Positions 7,725 through 13,420 of a stretch of 14,785 nt of DNA are shown here, in pieces. Below the pieces are notes generated by a model that saw nothing but the letters and a program-made list of their open reading frames with translations, did no database searches and was not told the origin of the DNA. Each line of letters opens with the position of its first letter. Positions within the stretch are counted from its first letter, which is position 1. Source of the DNA: Spirochaetae bacterium HGW-Spirochaetae-9 (GTDB lineage Bacteria; Spirochaetota; Spirochaetia; Treponematales; Rectinemataceae); NCBI GenBank assembly GCA_002839205.1, contig PGXP01000007.1:1-14785 (forward strand), read 5' to 3'. A program made the translations under genes and the position numbers.

Positions 7725-7758
7725 GGGGCTGTCCACAAAATTGGGCAGCCCCTTTTTT
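7725..7758 (+). terminator. Rho-independent terminator of the TAXI-TRAP operon
   Basis: A 10-bp stem (7725-7734 with 7743-7752, one T-G pair) with an 8-nt AT-rich loop is followed by six T (7753-7758). It lies 32 nt after the binding-protein stop. The core arms GGCTGTCC/GGGCAGCC recur in the terminator at 9431-9471. Confidence 0.9.
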
Positions 7759-7765
7759 CAAAGCT

Positions 7766-7794
7766 TTGCTTCTCTCTACCCCCCATGCTAAACT
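7766..7794 (+). promoter_or_regulatory. Possible promoter of the amidohydrolase gene
   Basis: TTGCTT (7766-7771), a 17-nt spacer and TAAACT (7789-7794) stand between the preceding terminator and the amidohydrolase start. A gene placed just after a strong terminator needs its own promoter, and this is the best match in the gap. Confidence 0.35.
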
Positions 7795-7833
7795 TGCAGA
7801 TATTTCAAACATGGCGGGCACGAGGAGAGATTT

Positions 7834-9414
7834 ATGAACGTTTACGAAGGTTCGATTGTCACCTGCGATGCCCAAGGCAGCACCGCCCGTTTCCTCGTCG
7901 AGGAGGGAGGCCGGATCGTCCATGTCGGCAATGAACTACCCCAGGCCTACGCGGCCGCGCCAAGAATTGACCTCGGCGAAAAGGCCCTTCTTCCCGCCTT
8001 CGGCGACACCCATATTCACTTCATGTCCTATGCCCTCTTTTCGGCCGGTCTCGACCTGAGGAAGGCTGAAACGATCGACAACGCCAAGGCAGCAATCGCT
8101 GAATTCGTCGAATCGCGCAGCCCTGCCTTTGTTCTGGGCTTTGGATCCTCTGCCCACAGCGTCGCTGAAAAACGCCTTCTCACAAGGGAAGATATCGACG
8201 CGGCATGCCCCGGCAGGCCCGCCTTCATCGTCAAATACGATGGCCATGCCGGCATAGCCAATTCCGTCCTCATAGAGCAAGTGAAGGAAAAACTCGGGGC
8301 ACTGCGCGGTTTCGACGCCGATTCGGGGCTCATGACGCAGGAAGCCTTCTTCCGCGTCACCGACTTTCTCACCGGCAAGGTTTCTCTCCCTTCCACGATG
8401 GGTAACATGCTCTCCGCCATAGACACCCTCGCGGGCTACGGCATCGGCCTCGTCCATTCCGTCACCGGCATCGGCTTTCCCGGCGACATGGATGTCACTC
8501 TCGAGAGCCTCTTCGCGAGGGGCCTTGCAAACCCGGTCGCCTATCGTGTCTTTTTCCAGACCATGGACGTTGCCAAGGTATTGAAGCGGAAGCTTCCCCG
8601 CATCGGCGGCTGCTTCGCCACTGCCCTCGATGGCTGCTACGGCTCTGTCGACGCCGCCATGCTCGAACCCTACGAGGCAGCCGCCGGACTGCCTCCCAAG
8701 CAGGCTCACGGCATTCTTTACTATACTGACGAGCGTGTCACAGCCTTTTGCCGTGAAGCGAACCGCGCGGGGCTTCAGATAGAGATGCACGCCATCGGCG
8801 ACGCAGCCTTCGAACAGGCTGTGTCGGCCATCGCGGCGGCCCTGGCCGATTTCCCGCGCGAAGATCATCGACATACCATAATCCACGCTTGCCTGCCGAC
8901 GATGCGCGGCCTCGAAACCTGCGCGAGGCTTGGCATTCATATCGCCGTGCAGCCGGGATTCCTTCAGTGGGAGCAGGAGCCTCTCGAGTATATTGAGTCA
9001 ATAATGGGCAAGCGGGCCTATGATATTTCGCCTTTGAGGACGATGACCGACATGGGTATCGTTCTCTCCGGAGGCTCCGACGCGCCCTGTACTGTCCCCA
9101 ATCCGATAGACGGCATATGGGCTGCATGCAATCACTATGTATCGGAACAGTCGCTCTCGATTCAGGAAGCGCTCAACCTCTATACCCGCAACGCCGCGCG
9201 CATATCGTTCGACGAAAAGGACAGGGGAAGCCTCGAGAAAGGCAAACGCGCCGATATGATCGTAGTAAACCGCAATCCGCTCAATCTGGACAAGGCTTAT
9301 CTTCGCTCCATCAAGGTTGTGCGACTTCTTCTCGAGGGGAAACCTTATACACCAGGGCAGGGGAAGGCCAGCCTCATAGCGCGTGGACTCATGAATGGTG
9401 GCAAGGGCATTTAG
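7834..9414 (+). CDS. Amidohydrolase family 3 (YtcJ-like) metal-dependent hydrolase
   Basis: A 526-residue cytoplasmic enzyme of the amidohydrolase superfamily, close to the usual 520-570 of the YtcJ/N-substituted formamide deformylase branch. The small beta domain at the N-terminus leads into the barrel motif DTHIHF (H60, H62); further metal or catalytic positions are KYDGHAG (K134, H138), EMHAIGDAAFE (H319), TIIHA (H351) and SGGSDAPCTVPNP (D416). The C-terminus has the family's GSLEKGKRADMIVVNRNPL, the return of the beta domain. No signal peptide is visible. Start supported by GAGGAGA about 6 nt upstream. The family hydrolyses amide or related C-N bonds, but members have very diverse and mostly unknown substrates. 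The gene is monocistronic between two terminators, flanked by a TAXI importer and a DctPQM importer, so the substrate may be something imported by either. Confidence 0.9.
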   Translation: MNVYEGSIVTCDAQGSTARFLVEEGGRIVHVGNELPQAYAAAPRIDLGEKALLPAFGDTHIHFMSYALFSAGLDLRKAETIDNAKAAIAEFVESRSPAFVLGFGSSAHSVAEKRLLTREDIDAACPGRPAFIVKYDGHAGIANSVLIEQVKEKLGALRGFDADSGLMTQEAFFRVTDFLTGKVSLPSTMGNMLSAIDTLAGYGIGLVHSVTGIGFPGDMDVTLESLFARGLANPVAYRVFFQTMDVAKVLKRKLPRIGGCFATALDGCYGSVDAAMLEPYEAAAGLPPKQAHGILYYTDERVTAFCREANRAGLQIEMHAIGDAAFEQAVSAIAAALADFPREDHRHTIIHACLPTMRGLETCARLGIHIAVQPGFLQWEQEPLEYIESIMGKRAYDISPLRTMTDMGIVLSGGSDAPCTVPNPIDGIWAACNHYVSEQSLSIQEALNLYTRNAARISFDEKDRGSLEKGKRADMIVVNRNPLNLDKAYLRSIKVVRLLLEGKPYTPGQGKASLIARGLMNGGKGI

Positions 9415-9430
9415 CAAAATTCTGTCGATA

Positions 9431-9471
9431 AAAAAAGGCTGTCCATGTTTACTGGGCAGCCTTCTTTTTTT
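9431..9471. terminator. Bidirectional rho-independent terminator between the amidohydrolase and dctM
   Basis: A 10-bp stem (9435-9444 with 9454-9463, one T-G pair), loop of 9 nt, with a T-rich tail on the right (9462-9471) and an A-run on the left (9431-9436) that serves as T-run for leftward transcription. The dctM stop codon starts right at its edge (9472). It therefore ends both converging transcripts. Confidence 0.9.
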
Positions 9472-10794
9472 CTACTTCCCCGCGTACAGATTGGGTAGCC
9501 AGGTGGCTATCTGCGGGAAAACCATCAGCAGCACTAGGCCTATAATCATCAGGCCGACAAAGGGAACCACCGAGCGGTAGATATCTCCCAGGGTTATCTC
9601 CTTGGGCGCCATAGCCTTCATCAGGAAGAGGTTGTAGCCGAAGGGCGGCGTCAGGTAGGCAATCTGGCAGGTGACGGTATAGAGGACCCCGTACCATATC
9701 GGATCGAATCCCAACTTGATGATGAGAGGAATATAGAGGGGCGCGACGATGATGAGCATCGCCGTGTCGTCCAGGAACATGCCCATGATTACAAAGGACA
9801 GCTGCATCATGATGATGACGCCCCAGCGGCCGAATCCATTGTTGAGGAAAACGTCCTTGATGGCGTTGACCGCTCCCAGCCCGTCGAAGATGGCGCCGAA
9901 GGCGAGGGCCGCGAGGATGACCCACATGAACATGCAGCTCACGCTCAGCGTATCGGCCAGCACTTCCTTCATGACCTTCCAGGTGAGTTTTTTCTTGAAC
10001 AATCCCGCTATCGTGGTGACGACAGCGCCTACGGCAGAGCTCTCAACCAGGTTCGTAACGCCCATGAAGAACAGACCCGACATCATGAAGATGATGAAAA
10101 GTGGCACGATGCCTGCACGGAGGAGCTTTATTTTTTTGATAAGCGGTACATGACGTTCCTCTTTCGGAAGAACAGGACCAAGCTTTGGATTTATGGTGCA
10201 GCGCACAAGGATGTAGATGATGAATATCGCGGCCAGCATGAGGCCGGGCATGATGCCGGCGAGCCACAGCTTGCTTACAGGCTGCCGGGCTATCATGGCG
10301 TAGAGGACAAGGACGACGCTTGGGGGTATCATGATGCCCAGCGAACTGCCCGCCTGTATCACGCCCGTCACCATTTTCTTGTCGTATTTTCTTTTCAGCA
10401 TTTCGGGGAGAGCAATGCTGGAACCCACGGCCATGCCGGCCACGCTGAGGCCATTGATAGCCGATATGATCGACATGAGAAGAACTGTTCCGATCGCCAA
10501 TCCGCCCGGAATAGGACCCATCCAGACATGGATCATTTCATACAAATCGTCGGCAATGCCCGACTTGGCAAACATATACCCAATGTAGATAAAAATGGGG
10601 AGGGTGAGCAGCGGGTACCAGACGAGGAGCTGAAAGCTCGCCTGGAAGGACATGCCTATGCCGCCCTTTCCCCACAGAAGCACGGCAAAAATGGCTCCGA
10701 CACCGCCGATGACGGCGAAAATATGCCTTCCGGTGAGGAGGAGGATAATCATCGAAGAGAACATGAGGAGTGCCATCAATCCATAGCCGTTCAT
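9472..10794 (-). CDS. dctM: TRAP transporter large permease subunit DctM
   Basis: A 440-residue inner-membrane protein of normal DctM length with about 12 hydrophobic segments. Seen: the signature GSSLGIMIPPSVVLVLYA at about 149-166, a SIISAINGLSVAGMAV segment near 110, MFLDDTAMLIIVAP in the second half and YLTPPFGYNLFLMKA near the end. It forms the ion-coupled transport channel with DctQ. The start codon overlaps the dctQ stop as ATGA (4 nt), and AGAGGGT just upstream acts as ribosome site, so translation of the two membrane subunits is probably coupled. Last gene of the leftward dctP-dctQ-dctM operon; the stop abuts the terminator. Confidence 0.95.
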   Translation of the reverse strand: MNGYGLMALLMFSSMIILLLTGRHIFAVIGGVGAIFAVLLWGKGGIGMSFQASFQLLVWYPLLTLPIFIYIGYMFAKSGIADDLYEMIHVWMGPIPGGLAIGTVLLMSIISAINGLSVAGMAVGSSIALPEMLKRKYDKKMVTGVIQAGSSLGIMIPPSVVLVLYAMIARQPVSKLWLAGIMPGLMLAAIFIIYILVRCTINPKLGPVLPKEERHVPLIKKIKLLRAGIVPLFIIFMMSGLFFMGVTNLVESSAVGAVVTTIAGLFKKKLTWKVMKEVLADTLSVSCMFMWVILAALAFGAIFDGLGAVNAIKDVFLNNGFGRWGVIIMMQLSFVIMGMFLDDTAMLIIVAPLYIPLIIKLGFDPIWYGVLYTVTCQIAYLTPPFGYNLFLMKAMAPKEITLGDIYRSVVPFVGLMIIGLVLLMVFPQIATWLPNLYAGK

Positions 10795-11333
10795 TTTGTA
10801 CCCTCTTCTTTGGGCTTTTCAGTCCTTAGGTCCTCACCCCTGAGTGTCGCGATATCCTTGATCAACTCGGATATCACCTGAAGATACATGAGGACGATAC
10901 CGGCAACCATGAATATCTTGACGGGGAGCACTTTGGGCGCCCATGAAGAATAGGTCACCTGGCCGTATCGGGCGGCGTACTGTATGCCCTGAATTCCGCC
11001 AATGAGGAGCACGGTCATGTAAAAAAGAATGATGGCAAAGGTTATCACATCCGAGAGCGCCTTCTTTTTCGGCGACCACTTGTCGTAAAAGACATCCATC
11101 CTCACATGCCCGCCCAGGAGGAGGGTGGATGCGCCGCCCAGAAGGTAATAGGGAGCCATGAAAAACTGCGTCAATTCCACAGCCCAGACATTGGGTTTGT
11201 TGAAGACTGTTCTTGTTATCGTATCGTAGAGCAGAATGCCCATCATCACAAATATCAGGTACATCACCACCTTGCCGACCCACTTGCTCGTGGCGTCGAT
11301 ATATTTTACATATGTTTTTGCCGCCTTGATCAT
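10791..11333 (-). CDS. dctQ: TRAP transporter small permease subunit DctQ
   Basis: A 180-residue membrane protein with four hydrophobic segments, the usual DctQ size and topology. Seen: WVGKVVMYLIFVMMGILLYDTITR followed by FNKPNVWAVELTQFF, the typical first helix and the conserved NxPxxWxxE motif after it; then GGHVRMDVFYDKWSPKKK and two further helices to a charged C-terminal tail. It partners DctM in the membrane complex. The start has AGGAGG five nt upstream. It lies 109 nt after dctP, with a hairpin in that gap, and overlaps dctM by 4 nt. Confidence 0.94.
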   Translation of the reverse strand: MIKAAKTYVKYIDATSKWVGKVVMYLIFVMMGILLYDTITRTVFNKPNVWAVELTQFFMAPYYLLGGASTLLLGGHVRMDVFYDKWSPKKKALSDVITFAIILFYMTVLLIGGIQGIQYAARYGQVTYSSWAPKVLPVKIFMVAGIVLMYLQVISELIKDIATLRGEDLRTEKPKEEGTK

Positions 11334-11370
11334 CGAAACCTCCTGGTGACGAAACCGAGGTATCTGAGAA

Positions 11371-11401
11371 CCCTGGCCGACTTACTTGAAGCCGGCCAGG
11401 G
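11371..11401 (-). other. Hairpin in the dctP-dctQ gap (possible attenuator or mRNA stabiliser)
   Basis: A perfect 9-bp GC-rich inverted repeat (CCCTGGCCG at 11371-11379 with CGGCCAGGG at 11393-11401) encloses a 13-nt loop. On the transcribed (minus) strand it is followed by TTCTCAG, not a real T-run, so complete termination is unlikely. A structure here would let the binding-protein message accumulate above that of the permeases, a common arrangement in binding-protein operons. Confidence 0.55.
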
Positions 11402-11442
11402 AAACGGATTGTACGGTATGAATTCCAGGCATCATAGGTGCA

Positions 11443-12546
11443 TCAATACCTGTAGGGAGCTCCCGCTTTTTTCATGGTTGCATCGTATTTTTTCAGTATT
11501 TCGACGACCTTGGCGTTTCTGGGGCTCTTCTTGGCGGCCTCGTCCCAGAATTTCAGCGCCGCGTCCTCAACTACCTTCCATTCCTTGTCGGGGATGGTTG
11601 TAAGTTCAAGCTTTCCGCCGTTCACGCGGAAGTTGGCTTCGCCGTACCAGTACCAGTGGAGCCTGTAGTAGTGCGACTTGTCGATAGCCAGCCTCACGAG
11701 CTGCTGCAGATGGGGTGGGATCTTGTTCCAGGCATCCGTATTGACAAACCAGCCGCCTGACCATGCGCCCGAGATCGGGTTTGTCAGGTAATACTTCGTC
11801 ACATCGGCCCAGCCGACGGTGTAGTCCTCGGTGATGCCCGACCAGGCGACGCCGTCGAGCATGCCAGTCTGCAGGGCCATCTCCACATCCTCATAGGGCA
11901 TGACAACCGGCACGACGCCGAACTGCTGCATGAACTGTCCACCCGTGGGGAACATGTACATTCTCAGGCCCTGGAAGTCCTTGATCGATCGGATGGGTTT
12001 TGTCGTGGCGAAGTTGCACGGATCCCAGCTTCCCTGGCTCAGCCATGTCACGCCCTTGATTTCGTCGTAGGCTTCCTTCCATATCTCGTTCAGGCCGTAC
12101 CAGTTCCACAGGACGTTGACGTCCAGGCCGTACCGGGCGGCGAGGGGGAAGTATGCGCCGAAAATTCGCACATCGACGGGCGAGGCCATCGAGTCGTCAT
12201 CGCTGACGGCCATATCGACGGTGCCTTCCTGCAGTGCTCTGAACAGCTCGCCGTGCGGAACGAGCTGGTCGGCCGTGTAGACCTCAATCACCATCTCTCC
12301 ATTGGCGGCGATATTGAACTCATCGATCGCGTTTTTGACCACGTGATCGTTCAACGCAGGTCCAGCATACGACTGGAGCCTCCACTTGATTACATTCTTG
12401 TTTGCTTCGCCTTCCTTGGGAGCGTCCGCGGCTTTCTTGTCTCCGCATCCTCCCATAATCATGGCGAACCCGATCACCATTGCCACCAGGATCAGGAAAT
12501 TCTTTCGCTTTCCCTTGACGCTGAAAATTTCGGTTCCGAACCTCAT
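11443..12546 (-). CDS. dctP: TRAP transporter solute-binding lipoprotein DctP
   Basis: A 367-residue exported receptor. The N-terminus has a basic stretch (KGKRK, 11-15), a hydrophobic core and a lipobox MGGC with C34, so it is predicted to be lipid-anchored, then a charged linker to about residue 50. The DctP fold follows: VIEVYTADQLVPHGELFRALQEGTVDMA, then KDFQGLRMYMFPTGG with R195 at the position of the conserved carboxylate-binding arginine, and MPYEDVEMALQTGMLDGVAW. These features point to a monocarboxylate or dicarboxylate ligand, nearest in style to TakP-like 2-oxo-acid receptors, but that is inference. The frame stays open another 61 codons upstream, in AT-rich sequence without homology; the ATG at 12546 with AAGGGGG before it directly precedes a proper signal peptide. 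First gene of the dctPQM operon. Confidence 0.94.
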   Translation of the reverse strand: MRFGTEIFSVKGKRKNFLILVAMVIGFAMIMGGCGDKKAADAPKEGEANKNVIKWRLQSYAGPALNDHVVKNAIDEFNIAANGEMVIEVYTADQLVPHGELFRALQEGTVDMAVSDDDSMASPVDVRIFGAYFPLAARYGLDVNVLWNWYGLNEIWKEAYDEIKGVTWLSQGSWDPCNFATTKPIRSIKDFQGLRMYMFPTGGQFMQQFGVVPVVMPYEDVEMALQTGMLDGVAWSGITEDYTVGWADVTKYYLTNPISGAWSGGWFVNTDAWNKIPPHLQQLVRLAIDKSHYYRLHWYWYGEANFRVNGGKLELTTIPDKEWKVVEDAALKFWDEAAKKSPRNAKVVEILKKYDATMKKAGAPYRY

Positions 12547-12850
12547 AGCGCCCCCTTGTCGAGTGAACCAGGCATAGTACAGGTAAACCTGCAACAATTC
12601 ACTTTCTGTCAATTTTGTGTATTCGTCAAGAAAAATTGTTGAAATAATTAAAAATAATTTGTAATAAAGTACATAAATATCGATTTTGATGGGAAAACGA
12701 ATCAGGGAAAGCGTAAATAGTTGAAGCAATAAAATATTGTTGACAGATATTTTTTATCGATTTATCCTTGGATTACTTATCGTGTTTGCCTGCGGGGTAC
12801 CGCCTGAGCGGAAGATCACCGTTGGCCGACATCGATCGGGAAGGTGGACC
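12547..12850. other. Divergent regulatory region between dctP and the molybdo-hydroxylase operon
   Basis: These 304 nt hold no gene. The left part is AT-rich, with a perfect inverted repeat CAGGT-AA-ACCTG (12580-12591) close to the dctP start and a long-range repeat CAACAATT (12592-12599) with AATTGTTG (12634-12641). On the minus strand TTGACG (12630-12625) lies just below a strongly A/T tract, a possible -35 with UP element for dctP, but I see no good -10 at proper spacing. The right part has the promoter at 12740-12768 and a leader of about 75 nt that contains two alternative small hairpins (12792-12811). Confidence 0.55.
12740..12768 (+). promoter_or_regulatory. Sigma-70-type promoter for the molybdo-hydroxylase operon
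   Basis: A perfect -35 TTGACA (12740-12745), 17-nt spacer and -10 TATCCT (12763-12768). A 7-bp inverted repeat AAAATAT/ATATTTT (12731-12737 and 12747-12753) brackets the -35, a good place for a repressor. Predicted start near 12775. Confidence 0.55.
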
Positions 12851-13420
12851 ATGCCAAGCTCGAAAGAAAACGTGATGAGTGGTGTTTCGGGACCGGATAG
12901 CCTGGTCGCGGCTCAGCGCCGCGAGATCCGTATCCGCGTCAATGGCGCGTGGCGTGTCTTCCCCTTCGGGGATGATCTGGGGAATGCCACTACACTCTCC
13001 TATGTGCTCAGGGAGAAGCTGGGATTCACTGGGCTCAAGGTGTCCTGCGACGAGGGGGCCTGCGGCGCCTGCACGGTGATAATGGACGACAAGGCCGTCC
13101 TCTCATGCATGGTGCTGGCCGTACAAGCCGATGGGCACGATGTTACCACTATCGAAGGCCTGCCCAAGGACGACCCCGTGGTCGAAGCCTTCGCCGAGCA
13201 ATGTGAACCGGGCTACGGCACGGCGATGCAATGCGGTTACTGCACACCAGGCTTCGTGATGACAGCGAGAGCTCTCCTCAACTTGAATCCGACTCCCACG
13301 CTCGCCGAAGTGAAGGATGCCCTGGCGGGCAATATCTGCCGCTGCGGTTGCTACGCCGGAATCGCGCAGGCCGTTATGCGCGCCTCCGAAAAGATAGTGG
13401 CCAGAAGGAGGGCGGTATGA
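12851..13420 (+). CDS. [2Fe-2S] subunit of a xanthine dehydrogenase-family molybdo-hydroxylase
   Basis: A 189-residue cytoplasmic electron-transfer subunit. A plant-ferredoxin-type cluster is bound by C66, C71, C74 and C86 (CDEGACGAC then a cysteine 12 residues on), and a second, helical cluster by C128, C131, C163 and C165 (CGYCTPGF and ICRCGCY). Most relatives have CRCTGY; here an extra cysteine, C167, gives CRCGC. The clusters pass electrons from the molybdenum centre to FAD or another acceptor. The frame is open upstream to 12737, but the ATG at 12851 has GGAAGGTGG just before it, and the extra residues are promoter and leader sequence; Met at 12875 is less likely. The first 20 or so residues precede the conserved fold. 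It overlaps the large-subunit gene by 4 nt (ATGA). Confidence 0.94.
   Translation: MPSSKENVMSGVSGPDSLVAAQRREIRIRVNGAWRVFPFGDDLGNATTLSYVLREKLGFTGLKVSCDEGACGACTVIMDDKAVLSCMVLAVQADGHDVTTIEGLPKDDPVVEAFAEQCEPGYGTAMQCGYCTPGFVMTARALLNLNPTPTLAEVKDALAGNICRCGCYAGIAQAVMRASEKIVARRRAV

Noticed and set aside
12547..12729. A 61-codon N-terminal extension of dctP
   Set aside because: It is AT-rich, lies in the promoter region, and would bury the lipoprotein signal peptide; the ATG at 12546 has its own ribosome site.
12737..12850. An upstream TTG start for the [2Fe-2S] subunit
   Set aside because: This stretch overlaps a perfect -35 TTGACA and its -10, so it is promoter and leader; the ATG at 12851 has a good ribosome site.
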